A stretch of DNA of 64,000 nt from CAIODY01 sp046051225 (GTDB taxonomy: Bacteria > Bacteroidota > Bacteroidia > Chitinophagales > CAIODY01): NCBI GenBank assembly GCA_046051225.1, contig JBJOOR010000003.1, positions 278,257 through 342,256 of the forward strand. Reading direction: 5' to 3'. Below are positions 26,724 to 36,341 of the stretch, piece after piece. A program made the position numbers and the translations under genes. A model generated the notes under the pieces. That model saw only the letters and a program-made list of their open reading frames with translations. It made no database searches and had not been told where the DNA came from. Every line of letters begins with the position of its first letter. Position 1 is the first letter of the stretch.

Positions 26724-26734
26724 TGTATTAAAAG

Positions 26735-29700
26735 TTACCCTCTTTTTTTATTTTCCGAATCTGACAACGCCTTCAAAATAGTATTTTTCTTTTGTTCAGC
26801 GACATTCCCTACAACACTATCATACTCTACCTTTACACGATACCCTTTAATCCTTGTTTCTTTTGAATTCTCTTTTGCAAGAAGTCCATCAAGGTAGGTA
26901 TCAATTTGTTCTGGAACAAAATACAGTACCTTTTCTTGTTGTTCGGGTGTTAGAGTAGTAGCCGCTATACTTTTGATAGCCATTATTGTTTTTATATCCG
27001 TTGAACAAGAAATTACCACGTCATACACATCTGCTAAACACTTTTCAATGTTATGCACTTCCCATTCTTTCTCTGTAGTCATGCAAATTTCAATGGCAAT
27101 GTTTTTTCCATTGCGCTCTATCGCTATATCCACCCTACCTTTCCCATCACTCGTTGGTGCTTCAATGACTGCTTTAAATCCTTTGGATTCAGCCATACGC
27201 TTAATCTGTGCTTGCAAATGTCTATGTTGACTTTGTTCTTTTTGCTTGATGACTTTTTCAGCACTTTCTTGATAGTCAATTTCAATAGGTGGTGTTGGTA
27301 TACTGCTGCTTCTTACAACTGGTTTTGGCGGTATAATTCGTGGTTTCTCAACAATAGAGGTATCTTCCACTTCTTGTTCTTGCATATCACTCGAAAGCGC
27401 CATTAACTGGGCTTCTACGTCCTCTCTATGGCTTGCATAGGTGGCTCGTGAAAGTGCAATAACTTCTTCTTTTATTGCTGCCGATATATCAATATCCATC
27501 GTTGGCAATGGAATCGTTTCCAAAGAAAAATCAGCATCGGGTCTTTCAATTCGTGCAATGGCTTGACCCGTGTTTAGGCTCTCTAAATCCATTCGCTCAA
27601 AAGAACTAAAGCCACTCTCAAAGCGTTTTGCATCGGTATCACCCAACCTAAAACATATTCTTGTAGCTGCATTAGATACCACGGAACTTGCTAGCTCTGT
27701 ATCATATTTTACTAACTGCTGCATGTCTTGATGCGCTAACACCAAGCCCACATGATATTTGCGAGCTCCCGACAATATTGCAGACATGGATGGTGTAATG
27801 AAATTCTGAAACTCATCAATGTAGATGAAGAAGTTTTTTCGTTCCTCTTTTGCTTTCCGTGTCATGGCGGCTTGATGGATTTTTGAAACAATAATTGTTC
27901 CTAATAAATAACTGTTTTCATTACCGATTAATCCTTGCGAAAGCTTCACTAACACAATTTTTTGTTGGTCTAATAAGTGTTCAAAGTCAATCCCTTTGCG
28001 CTGTGCCACCATGTTGCGAATCAACTTAGGGCGAAGAAAACTATCCAATCTAGTTAAAATAGAGCCAATAGAACTACTCTTGAGTAATGGATATTCTTTC
28101 TGCCAATAGTAGCGAACAGAAGGGTCTTGGACAGTTTTCAATATATCCTCTCTGAATCTTTTTTCTACTAAAAATCTTCGTAAATCAATCATTGTCCCTC
28201 CTTGGGAACTTTCAAGAAAAGCTAAAATAGCATTAGCTAACACTGAATTCATCTGGTCACCCCATGAGGTGCTTAACCGCTTAAACACGGCAACTAAATC
28301 AGAAGACAAAATATCTTTTTCGATTTCTGAATGAGCGGTGAGGAAATTAAAACCCACAGGAAAATCTCGGTCTGATGGGTCAATAATCAACACATCTTTT
28401 CTGCGATGTTCGGGAATATGCGGTAAAATATTTTCTATCAAATCGCCATGTGGGTCAAGGACTGCAACACCATTCCCTAACGCAATATCTTGGGCAATAT
28501 GATGTAGCAACATCGTTGATTTTCCTGTACCTGTTGCACCAATAACATGGGTGTGTTTTAGTCGTTGACTAGAAGTAATTGTTACCTCTTTTTCTTTGCC
28601 TTGATGTCTGTTTTTCCCTAATACAAATTCATGTCCATTAGTTACTAAAGGTGCTACTTTTGTTTTTCGAGTGTCCTTTATCAGTTTAGAGGAAACAACT
28701 GATACAGAAGGAAAATGAACGATGGTGGCTAATTCCTGTGTGTTGAGTAACATTCCTAAACGACACGATTGACGGAGTAACACATCATTCATCTTGCTAT
28801 CAATTCCCTGTACTTCATTGGTTAATGGAATCAAACTATTCCATGGCGAATTATAAATCCGAACGAACGATTTTTCTATAGTAGTTGAAAGGGTAGCAAC
28901 ATTTTGCGCACTGTTACCAATACTCACTATTCTCATCACTACACCGAAGAGCGGTGAACTGATTTTCTCTTTTGCTAGCGCTACCATTTCAGGGGCATCT
29001 GCAAAAAAAGAATCTCCATCCATATCAATAACCGAACGCATAACACTCTCTGCCCAAGGGCTCTGCGCTCCTTGAAAGAGAATTTGCAACACAACACTTT
29101 CATCTTCTTGTATGTTTTCAAGTGTACCAACTATTCCAATGAATGGGTCTATGGTAAAATCATCCGTCATAACTACTGGGCGCATAAATTCATCACGTAA
29201 TCCAAAGTCAAGGACACGAGCATGTCGTCCATTTGCCACACAGGTTTGTATATGGTCTGTTTGTTCTGTAATACTACACTCTGGGAAGTAGGCTTTGGTT
29301 TGACTAACAACTTGTAATGCATCAGATTCACGACAAACTAGTTGAATAGTAATGGAAGAATAGGTGCCAATAATTTCAAAAGAAACTGGATAGTTAAACT
29401 GCCCTAATGTCTGTAGGAAATGCGCTGTTTGTTCACCATTTATTTTCGTTCCTTGAGGTAGGGAAACCATAAAAACGTTTAAAGTTTCCAATGATTCAAA
29501 CGTATATCCCCTAATCGATGTATCTGTTTCTTCCTCAAGTACTTTCTTTTTTGCTCCACCAACTGCCTCTAAGAAGCTGCTTATCCATGTAGGTCTTTTG
29601 CCGTCATCTATAACTGACTTTCGCTGCGGTATATGAAAAAAGAACGGCGTAAAAACTGGTTCTACATGAATGGGTGTTGCAAACAATTGCCATCCCCTGC

Positions 29701-29758
29701 CACGTTTTTCCCAGTCATAGAATTGCTGCGTTAGTTTTTCAGAAAGTGAGGGTTGCAT
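26735..29758 (-). CDS. TraG/HerA-like DNA-transfer ATPase with nuclease-like C-terminal domain
   Basis: This 1007-residue protein has three parts. Residues 1-390 form an N-terminal domain of the kind found in type IV secretion DNA-binding proteins. Residues about 400-760 are a RecA-like motor with Walker A HVIGATGTGKSTM (near 405-413), LDPHGDLIENIL, Walker B FIYIDEFQNF and an arginine-rich end (ARIERPDADF). After a proline-rich linker the last 130 residues (GRVDIAIERNGKNIAIEICMTTEKEWEVHNIEKCL) resemble a PD-(D/E)XK nuclease fold, with Cys in place of the usual Lys. It probably pumps or couples DNA at the membrane, but no relaxase or channel genes are visible. It ends a three-gene reverse-strand unit. 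Confidence 0.8.
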   Translation of the reverse strand: MQPSLSEKLTQQFYDWEKRGRGWQLFATPIHVEPVFTPFFFHIPQRKSVIDDGKRPTWISSFLEAVGGAKKKVLEEETDTSIRGYTFESLETLNVFMVSLPQGTKINGEQTAHFLQTLGQFNYPVSFEIIGTYSSITIQLVCRESDALQVVSQTKAYFPECSITEQTDHIQTCVANGRHARVLDFGLRDEFMRPVVMTDDFTIDPFIGIVGTLENIQEDESVVLQILFQGAQSPWAESVMRSVIDMDGDSFFADAPEMVALAKEKISSPLFGVVMRIVSIGNSAQNVATLSTTIEKSFVRIYNSPWNSLIPLTNEVQGIDSKMNDVLLRQSCRLGMLLNTQELATIVHFPSVSVVSSKLIKDTRKTKVAPLVTNGHEFVLGKNRHQGKEKEVTITSSQRLKHTHVIGATGTGKSTMLLHHIAQDIALGNGVAVLDPHGDLIENILPHIPEHRRKDVLIIDPSDRDFPVGFNFLTAHSEIEKDILSSDLVAVFKRLSTSWGDQMNSVLANAILAFLESSQGGTMIDLRRFLVEKRFREDILKTVQDPSVRYYWQKEYPLLKSSSIGSILTRLDSFLRPKLIRNMVAQRKGIDFEHLLDQQKIVLVKLSQGLIGNENSYLLGTIIVSKIHQAAMTRKAKEERKNFFIYIDEFQNFITPSMSAILSGARKYHVGLVLAHQDMQQLVKYDTELASSVVSNAATRICFRLGDTDAKRFESGFSSFERMDLESLNTGQAIARIERPDADFSLETIPLPTMDIDISAAIKEEVIALSRATYASHREDVEAQLMALSSDMQEQEVEDTSIVEKPRIIPPKPVVRSSSIPTPPIEIDYQESAEKVIKQKEQSQHRHLQAQIKRMAESKGFKAVIEAPTSDGKGRVDIAIERNGKNIAIEICMTTEKEWEVHNIEKCLADVYDVVISCSTDIKTIMAIKSIAATTLTPEQQEKVLYFVPEQIDTYLDGLLAKENSKETRIKGYRVKVEYDSVVGNVAEQKKNTILKALSDSENKKRG

Positions 29759-29761
29759 AGA

Positions 29762-30292
29762 CTACCATGATTTACCTTTTATTTCCCGTTCCAATTCCGT
29801 CAATCCACGAACCCCTTTGGTAGTCATAATATCATCCAATACCTCTTGAATACAGTTGTGTACACAAGTCTTAAAGGCAATTTGTGCATCCATCTGATAA
29901 AATGTTTTGGAGTCCATAATGGCATTTACATTAACAGACTTTCGTACTATTTTTTCAAGAAATCCATGTCTATGAACTAACCACCAAGACACAAAATATC
30001 CTGTGCCATAGGGAGCTGCACATAAATCAAAGGTGTCTTCACCCGATATAATTCGCAAGTATATTCTGTTAGCAGAAAAAAGATTTCCTTCCGAACGTTT
30101 TATCATTTTAACAGTAGCAATGACTTGTCTTTCGTGCAATGCTTTTTCAACTGATTTATAAAACAATTCTGTTGAAAATTGAACCTTGTTAAAGTAGTGA
30201 TGCCAGTGGGATACGACAATTGTAGAATCAGTAAATACCCCTGAATACGCTAAGAAAAAAATCAAAAGTAGTAATACAATAAAATACGCCAT
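29762..30292 (-). CDS. Membrane-anchored hypothetical protein of the transfer module
   Basis: This 176-residue protein starts with a hydrophobic segment (AYFIVLLLLIFFLAYSGVF) that may anchor it, followed by a soluble alpha/beta domain (KSVEKALHERQVIATVKMIKRSEGNLFSANRIYLRIISGEDTFDLCAAPYGTGYFVSWWLV). It is not recognised. Its stop lies 3 bases before the start of the 1007-residue ATPase, so the two are almost certainly translated together. The protein may help locate or regulate that ATPase at the inner membrane. Hydrophobic-plus-GTGYFVSWW composition suggests close membrane contact in the middle domain as well. Confidence 0.7.
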   Translation of the reverse strand: MAYFIVLLLLIFFLAYSGVFTDSTIVVSHWHHYFNKVQFSTELFYKSVEKALHERQVIATVKMIKRSEGNLFSANRIYLRIISGEDTFDLCAAPYGTGYFVSWWLVHRHGFLEKIVRKSVNVNAIMDSKTFYQMDAQIAFKTCVHNCIQEVLDDIMTTKGVRGLTELEREIKGKSW

Positions 30293-30320
30293 ATGATGAG
30301 TTTTATATGAAGTGAATAAA

Positions 30321-30354
30321 TAAGAATAGAACTACAAATGTAACTCTATTCTTA
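30321..30354 (-). terminator. Hairpin between the DUF6943-like gene and the transfer module
   Basis: TAAGAATAGA at 30321 pairs with TCTATTCTTA at 30345-30354, with a small inner TAC/GTA stem. It lies after the stop of the DUF6943-like gene (reverse strand) and before the next gene, and is AT-rich, so it may be a weak terminator or an attenuator. Confidence 0.55.
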
Positions 30355-30367
30355 TATAAATACCAAA

Positions 30368-30802
30368 TCAAATATGACCTGGTATTTCAGTAAGTAAATG
30401 ACGTAAGGCGGAACGTTTTGACTGCTCTGTCATGGTTAAGTACTCTTGTAATTTCACGGAACGTGATTGGAATACTCGTAACTTGGCAATTGAGTTTACA
30501 ATACGTTTGTTGCTATCCATCTTAGGGATATACTCACTCAATGTCCAAAGTAATTTACCAATCCGAAGAAATGGAATTACATTGCCCGTAAGGCGTTGTT
30601 CAAAGATTTTGGTTTGCCACAAGGCGTAACAAAACCAATACATGGTTTCTTTATCAAAGTCATTCTCCATCATGACAATGAAACAGTTGGCGCAAGCTTC
30701 TGTTAATGGCTTACCAGCGTTTAAGCCTTCTCTCAAGATGTAGAAATGAGGCTTGTGTACTTCTGTACTTTTCGTGTACGTTTTAATTGTGTAGTTCATC
30801 AT
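30368..30802 (-). CDS. DUF6943-like protein
   Basis: This 144-residue protein begins MMNYTIKTYTKSTEVHKPHFYILREGLNAGKPLTEACANCFIVMMEND. That beginning matches the pattern of small proteins (DUF6943 type) carried by conjugative plasmids and integrative elements of Bacteroidota. The rest is helical (FCYALWQTKIFEQRLTGNVIPFLRIGKLLWTL). Function is not known. Two adjacent Met codons make the start ambiguous by one residue. It is upstream of and in line with the ATPase module. A 49-bp sequence that is repeated after the signalling cassette lies 60 bases before its ATG. Confidence 0.7.
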   Translation of the reverse strand: MMNYTIKTYTKSTEVHKPHFYILREGLNAGKPLTEACANCFIVMMENDFDKETMYWFCYALWQTKIFEQRLTGNVIPFLRIGKLLWTLSEYIPKMDSNKRIVNSIAKLRVFQSRSVKLQEYLTMTEQSKRSALRHLLTEIPGHI

Positions 30803-30861
30803 TTTCTAAGAGTTTGAAAGCCCCTAGGCTTCAACCAAGTGTCAAGGGTTACGAAGTAACG

Positions 30862-30910
30862 TGCGAAGCCCTTGTACGCTTAGGTTAGATTTAGAAAGAT
30901 GATGAAACTA
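30862..30910. repeat. 49-bp direct repeat, left copy
   Basis: The 49 bases starting TGCGAAGCCCTTGTACGCTT and ending GATGATGAAACTA are identical to 35742-35790. This copy is 60 bases upstream of the DUF6943-like gene. The pair brackets a 4.8 kb signalling cassette. Confidence 0.9.
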
Positions 30911-30998
30911 TGCAATGCGGAAAGTGCGGAATGATAAAATATACGAATATTGATTGGCTAATAAGCAACCATTACAATACATTCAGCCATCCAGCATA

Positions 30999-31430
30999 TT
31001 AATTACAAGGAAAATATTTTTCAACAATTCCTTCAATTATTGACAAGGTTATTGGTTTTCGAATGAACCCATTAGTATTAGTATTTGTTTTGGCTCTTTC
31101 TTCATCATCAGGATTCATACTTGTAGTTAGCATCGATAAAACAATTTTTGCTTTTTGCTCATCGGGAAGTTTAACATATTCATCTAAAAACTCCCAACCA
31201 TTCATAATAGGCATATTAATATCTAAAAAAATTAATCCTGGTTGTGGAAACTCCAAATTTGCTGCAAATTTTCCCTTGCACGTCAAAAAATCCAACCCCT
31301 CTTGCCCATTGGTAGCAAATTGAACTTTAACATCAATATTAGTTTTTTTGATTAATATTTGATTGAAGTAATTTGTTGCTTCATCATCATCTATTAATAG
31401 GATACAATGGAGGCCTGGAATTTCTTTCAT
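30999..31430 (-). CDS. Single-domain response regulator (CheY-like)
   Basis: This 143-residue protein is a stand-alone receiver domain with no output domain. The acidic pocket LLIDDDEATN (residues 11-20), the phosphoacceptor Asp70 in GLIFLDINMPIMNGWEF, the Thr/Ser segment VLSMLTTSM and the Lys of FIRKPI are all present. It most likely relays phosphate from the histidine kinase gene that precedes it in the same direction (27-base gap). Because it has no DNA-binding part, it would act on another protein. Confidence 0.93.
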   Translation of the reverse strand: MKEIPGLHCILLIDDDEATNYFNQILIKKTNIDVKVQFATNGQEGLDFLTCKGKFAANLEFPQPGLIFLDINMPIMNGWEFLDEYVKLPDEQKAKIVLSMLTTSMNPDDEERAKTNTNTNGFIRKPITLSIIEGIVEKYFPCN

Positions 31431-31457
31431 AATATTTGTATTTAATTTTTAAAAAAG

Positions 31458-33185
31458 TTACGATTTTATTGTAAAGAAGAAAGAACTCCCCATCCCTAAT
31501 TCTGAATCAGCCCAAATCTCCCCATTATGCAAATCAATTATTTTTTTACAATGCGCCAACCCGATACCAGTACCAGAGTATTCCTTTGGTGTGTGTAAGC
31601 GTTGAAAAAGAATGAAAATTTTCTCTTTAAATTTAGGGTCGAAACCAATACCATTATCTTTAACTATGAACTTGTGATGCTCAGCTTCATATAATGATGA
31701 AATTTTAATAACAGGACTTATATCTGACTTTCTATATTTAATAGAGTTCCCTATCAAGTTTTGAAACAGTAAACGCAGCTCAGTTTCATAACCTTTAATT
31801 TTAGGTAAAGGCTCAATGGTTATTACAGCATTGTTTTGCTTAATTAGTGAATCTAAATCATTGCAAACTTCTTGCACTAATATGTTGCAATCAACCTCTT
31901 TCAATTGTGCATTTTTTCCAATTCTACTAAAGTCGAGAAGAGCGCTAATTAAATTTCTCATACGGTCAGTTGCATCAACAATAAAACTCAAACTTTTTTT
32001 ACCCATATCATCTAATGCTTCAACATATTCTGATGATAAGATTCCTGCAAAGTTTGAAACTGTTCTTAATGGTTCTTGTAAATCGTGAGAAGCTATATAG
32101 GTAAACTGCTCCAACTCTTTGTTCTTGGTCTCCATATTTTTTATAATTATCTCCAACGCCTGTGCTTGTTCTGCCTTTTTTCGTTCTGTCAAATCATGAT
32201 AATTAATGACAATTGCATTCACCCCTTCTATTGCTAACATATTCGTAACGGTACTCTCCATCCAAATATAATTACCATCTTGCTGCTGTTTTCTGATAGA
32301 AGATACGATGGGTACATTCGGCTTTTGCAATGCTTCTGCCAACTGTTCTTTTGCAATTTTTTCATCTTCCGAATGAATACTCGTGATGATACTTCTATTT
32401 CCCTTCTCGTTTTGCGTATACCCACACAATTGCTGCATAGCAGGACTGGCATATTCAACCATTCCTTTTTGATTGGTTAATAAGAGCAAATTACTACTGT
32501 TCTCAATCAAGGAACGAAATCGGACTTCGCTTCTAATAATAGCATCAGCAGCAGCTTTTCTTTCTTCTAAAATTAGTTCTTTTTGTCTATCTGCTTCTTG
32601 TAATTTACCAATTTCAAAACTTTGTTTGCTGTTAGAGTTTGTAAAACCTTTAAAATTATATGCCCATAAACCACTAAGTAAAAAAACAATAGTAGCCAGT
32701 ATTCCATGCAATATAAAGGTCTGCAAATTCATATATTCCAATTGCGTAAAGTATATTTTGTCGTACCCAATAAATTGTAAGTATCCAAATGTTGCATGGT
32801 GTACTACTACAAGTAATGCTATTGGAATTTGAAGTTTCCAATTTTGATAGGTAATTAAAATGGCACTTCCAATGAATGCAAAAAAGTGCATTTCGAACAG
32901 CCCGTGCATTTGATAAATATATTGTGCCATAAAAATACCCAATACAATACTTAATACATACTGATACAAGTCTGATGAAGGTAAAACCAACTTCGCTGAG
33001 TAATACGCTACTATTGATAAACCACCAACACCAATCGCTATCAACCATGTATCATAAAAAAATGCCAATAGCAGACCAATTAAAAAGAACCCTGCAAGAA
33101 AATAGTTCATTAATTTATCTGACTTAAGTTTTATTTGCAGTGCAAAATCTTCAGAAAATTTTTCCTCTTTTATTAAATTTGTCAT
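31458..33185 (-). CDS. Membrane histidine kinase with PAS domain
   Basis: The 575-residue sensor has an N-terminal membrane region of about six helices (residues 30-190). Its segment MHGLFEMHFFAFIGSAILITYQNWKLQIPIALLVVVHHATFGYLQ resembles the His-rich membrane sensor of some chemotaxis receptors. A PAS domain follows (VRFRSLIENSSNLLLLTNQKGMVEYASPAMQQLCGY), then a HisKA segment with YIASHDLQEPLRTVSNFAG. The HATPase domain has IGNSIKYRKSD, VKDNGIGFDPKF and GTGIGLAHCKKII. The ligand is unknown. It lies 27 bases before the receiver gene and 5 bases after the thioredoxin-like gene. Confidence 0.93.
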   Translation of the reverse strand: MTNLIKEEKFSEDFALQIKLKSDKLMNYFLAGFFLIGLLLAFFYDTWLIAIGVGGLSIVAYYSAKLVLPSSDLYQYVLSIVLGIFMAQYIYQMHGLFEMHFFAFIGSAILITYQNWKLQIPIALLVVVHHATFGYLQFIGYDKIYFTQLEYMNLQTFILHGILATIVFLLSGLWAYNFKGFTNSNSKQSFEIGKLQEADRQKELILEERKAAADAIIRSEVRFRSLIENSSNLLLLTNQKGMVEYASPAMQQLCGYTQNEKGNRSIITSIHSEDEKIAKEQLAEALQKPNVPIVSSIRKQQQDGNYIWMESTVTNMLAIEGVNAIVINYHDLTERKKAEQAQALEIIIKNMETKNKELEQFTYIASHDLQEPLRTVSNFAGILSSEYVEALDDMGKKSLSFIVDATDRMRNLISALLDFSRIGKNAQLKEVDCNILVQEVCNDLDSLIKQNNAVITIEPLPKIKGYETELRLLFQNLIGNSIKYRKSDISPVIKISSLYEAEHHKFIVKDNGIGFDPKFKEKIFILFQRLHTPKEYSGTGIGLAHCKKIIDLHNGEIWADSELGMGSSFFFTIKS

Positions 33186-33190
33186 ACTCG

Positions 33191-33799
33191 TTATTTTTTA
33201 CAACATTTAGGTAATTCACAGCCATAACTTTTTATGGCAGCAATAGAAAAATTAGGGTTGTCATGATGGTTCAACAATGAATCAATTGCCATTTGGGCAA
33301 AATTGCTTTGCTTGTCTGTACAGTATCGACTTTTATTATAATTACCCCTATAGTACAATTTATTATCCCTATCAAAAATTGCTGCTTGAGGAGTAGAGTA
33401 AACGCCACATATAACTGCAATACTCGTATCAAATGATACAGGAATTACTAAGTCAAATTTGGATTGAATGTCTTCTACTGAATATTCATTACTACTGTTT
33501 AATACGACAATAGCAAAGTTCATTTTACTGCTATATGCTTTTACCAATGATTTGAAATGAGGAATATTAAATTTTGAACATGGGCAATTAGGATTAAAAA
33601 AGTGAATCAGAAGAGGCTTGTTGTTTTTAACACGAAAAGAATTTGGGAAGGTAACCACATCACCATGTTTTACTGCATGATAGTTTTTGGGAATTGGTGT
33701 CGGCAATGAATATTTCCATTCCTGTTGCCAGAACAAATATGAAATACCTGTTAGTAGAATCCCAAGCCATAAAAATAACCACCACTTTTTCATACGCAA
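33191..33799 (-). CDS. Membrane-anchored thioredoxin-fold protein
   Basis: This 202-residue protein has an N-terminal anchor (WWLFLWLGILLTGISYLFW) and an extracytoplasmic thioredoxin-like domain with the active-site-like motif HFFNPNCPCSKFNIPHFKSL, where the two cysteines are separated by one residue (CPC) rather than two. A C-terminal cluster CELPKCCKK adds three more cysteines. It resembles AhpC/TSA or DUF6436-type proteins. The gene overlaps nothing but is only 5 bases from the histidine kinase, so the three genes form an operon. It may sense or relay redox state to the kinase; that is inference. Confidence 0.8.
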   Translation of the reverse strand: MRMKKWWLFLWLGILLTGISYLFWQQEWKYSLPTPIPKNYHAVKHGDVVTFPNSFRVKNNKPLLIHFFNPNCPCSKFNIPHFKSLVKAYSSKMNFAIVVLNSSNEYSVEDIQSKFDLVIPVSFDTSIAVICGVYSTPQAAIFDRDNKLYYRGNYNKSRYCTDKQSNFAQMAIDSLLNHHDNPNFSIAAIKSYGCELPKCCKK

Positions 33800-33952
33800 A
33801 AGATTAAGATTAATTTACTACGTCCATCAAAATTACTCTTGCAATGTATAGGTAATAAATGGTTATATTTCTACGTGTTTTTACGTAAAAAAATAACGTG
33901 TCAAGATGGTTAGATTTGTAACGAAATCCAAATACCGAACCCATTAACGAAT

Positions 33953-35706
33953 ATGATAGAGATAAAATTTTCAAGTAAATTCAGTGGAAATGATATGAGT
34001 AGCTTGGTTAAAAAGTATAGCGGCATCTATTGCTTTACAAGCATTCTATATCCTTTTTTTTGGTATTATACAGGCGTTTACGAAGCAATCCCCATTAATA
34101 TTATCTTTGGTGTATTGTTTCTTTTGCCATTGCTTTTTGAGTGGAAAAAATGGTTTACCACAACCTACAACGCAATATTGATTCCAGTATTTGGTATACT
34201 AGAAATCTTTATGGTTGCTGTTTGTACCATTCATCATACCACAGTAGTATTAAATTGGCTTATTATTATTCCATTAATTGCCTATCTATTTTTTGATTAC
34301 AAAAAAGCAATTTTATGGACAATCCCATGTCTGTTAGCCATCATGCTTAGTCTATTTTTGAACAAGACTTATATGCCAATATTTCTAACGTTTGAAGACT
34401 TTCACCCAGAAAAAATTTTGACATTTGAATTAGCTTCGATTCTTGGATTGTTATTAAATACAATTTTTTTAAGTTCCGAATATGCAAAACTTAGGAATAA
34501 AAAAGAGGATACATTAATCAACCAAAATGAAGAACTATATGCTATTCAGCAAGATGTTTTAATAGCACAAAAATTCAAGGAACGTTTCTTTACGAATATG
34601 AGTCATGAGCTTAGAACACCAATGAATGCAATAAAAGGAATATCTGAATTACTTGATTCTACCACACATGATGAAGAAAGCGAAGAATTAATTACATCAC
34701 TAAAAAAATCGTCAGACCATTTACTTTCAATTATTAATGATATTTTAGATTATTCAAAAATTAATGAAGGAAAACTTACTTTAACCATTCTTGAATTTGA
34801 CGTATATGAAATGTTATATAGTTCGTTTAATCTTCTAAAATATAATGCTCGTCAAAAAAGTATAGAGTACCGATTACTCATTTCGCCTGATTTACCAAAG
34901 TATGCCAAAGGAGACAGCCAACGAATTAGACAAGTAATAATTAATTTTTTAAGCAATGCTATAAAATTCACAAAAAGTGGGTCTGTTGAATTGCACTGCA
35001 CCGTGTATGATTCTACTGCTGAAACATTCACTTTGAGGGTTGAGGTAAGAGACACTGGAATTGGAATTGCGAATAACAATTTAAAAAACTTGTTTCAAGA
35101 TTATAGCCAAGTAAATGACCAAGTTGCACAACAATTTGAAGGAACTGGACTTGGATTAAACATCAGTAAAAAGTTAATTGAAATGCACCAAGGTATCATT
35201 GGCTGCACGAGTGAATTACATAAGGGTTCTGTTTTTTACTTTGAAGTTCCACTTCAAATTGTGAAATCTTTTGATTACTCCACGTTAAAAAAATCGGAAA
35301 CTACAATTGAAGAGTTAGTGAAAGAAATAAAACCAAAACTTAAAATTCTAATTGTAGATGATAACAATCTGAATTTGATTATCTCTAAAAAAATATTACA
35401 TTCAATACTACCAAGTTGTAATATTGAAATTTGTGAAGATGGATTAACGGCACTTAGTAAAACATTGTTAATGAAATTTGACATCATTTTATGGATATGC
35501 AAATGCCTGAAATGAATGGAAAAGAAGCTACTGTTCGTATACGAAGAGACGGCAATAATTTCAATTGCTCTACCCCCATCATTGCACTGACGGCTAATGT
35601 AAGTGAAAGTGATGTTAACGATTGTTTAAAAGTAGGAATGAATGATTTTTTGATTAAGCCATATGAGAAAATTAATTTGATAAAAATAATTCATAAATTC
35701 ACATAA
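33953..35706 (+). pseudogene. Hybrid histidine kinase with frameshifted receiver domain
   Basis: The ATG at 33953 starts a kinase with about six membrane helices (residues 15-180). A HisKA motif FFTNMSHELRTPMNAIKGI follows (phospho-His near residue 218), then an HATPase domain with NFLSNAIKFTKSG, DTGIGIANNNL and GTGLGLNISKKLIEM. A receiver begins near residue 463 (KILIVDDNNLNLIISKK). At about 35485 one base is missing relative to an intact gene (DIIL then MDMQMPEM in the next frame), so the kinase reads 520 residues and stops. The rest of the receiver, including its phospho-Asp, is in frame at 35491-35706. This may be true decay, slippage at the TTTT run, or a sequencing error. Confidence 0.85.
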
Positions 35707-35741
35707 GAAAAAAACCAAGATTTAAAGCTTACAAAATAGCA

Positions 35742-35790
35742 TGCGAAGCCCTTGTACGCTTAGGTTAGATTTAGAAAGATGATGAAACTA
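35742..35790. repeat. 49-bp direct repeat, right copy
   Basis: It is identical to 30862-30910. It lies just after the hybrid kinase gene and is not upstream of any gene in the correct direction, unlike the left copy, so it probably marks the right end of the inserted cassette. Confidence 0.9.
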
Positions 35791-35881
35791 CAGTAGCAAT
35801 AAAAAAGACTACTTACCTTCATAATTGAATGAGAAATGGAAATGCTATTAAAAGCAAGGCTACCGTTTTCTTTTGGAATAG

Positions 35882-36283
35882 TTACAGGTTGACCTCCTTT
35901 TTATTTAGGAATTCTATTAACTCTTTCATATCTTCTGGTCTACCCTCTAGTTCTGAATAATATTTGTCATCCATTGCATGAAAATATGCCCCAACTTTTT
36001 CAACTATTTCTTTATATGCTTCGATATTATCATTTGACCTCATTATTAGGTAAAAACCCATTGCATACTTTACTATACCTTCTGTAAGGACTCTTTTACC
36101 ACTATCATCTATTTTATGAAGTTCTAAAAGAAGTCGTGTCATGTCAGAAAGTTCACGCTTAATTGCTTGGTCTATGGTTTCTCCATTTTTTTGAGAACGA
36201 TATTTCAAGCCATGTTCAACAAGCCCTTCATTAAAGGCTGTTAGTCCTTTTAGCATTTTGTCATTAAATCCGCAAAGTGGCAT
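35882..36283 (-). CDS. Small soluble hypothetical protein
   Basis: This 133-residue helical protein begins MPLCGFNDKMLKGLTAFNEGLVEHGL and continues with QAIKRELSDMTRLLLELHK and EAYKEIVEKVGAYFHAMDDKYYSELEGRPEDMKELIEFLNKK. It has no signal peptide or membrane segment and is not recognised, although the well-defined N-terminus looks like that of a conserved family. It is the last gene of a reverse-strand group with the six-helix protein and the sodium/solute symporter-like protein, 58 bases from the former. It probably belongs with that transporter module. Confidence 0.65.
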   Translation of the reverse strand: MPLCGFNDKMLKGLTAFNEGLVEHGLKYRSQKNGETIDQAIKRELSDMTRLLLELHKIDDSGKRVLTEGIVKYAMGFYLIMRSNDNIEAYKEIVEKVGAYFHAMDDKYYSELEGRPEDMKELIEFLNKKEVNL

Positions 36284-36341
36284 ATTATTTAGTATAAATT
36301 TATTAAAAAAATTGTCAAATTAATTTCAAAATATGGACTGT

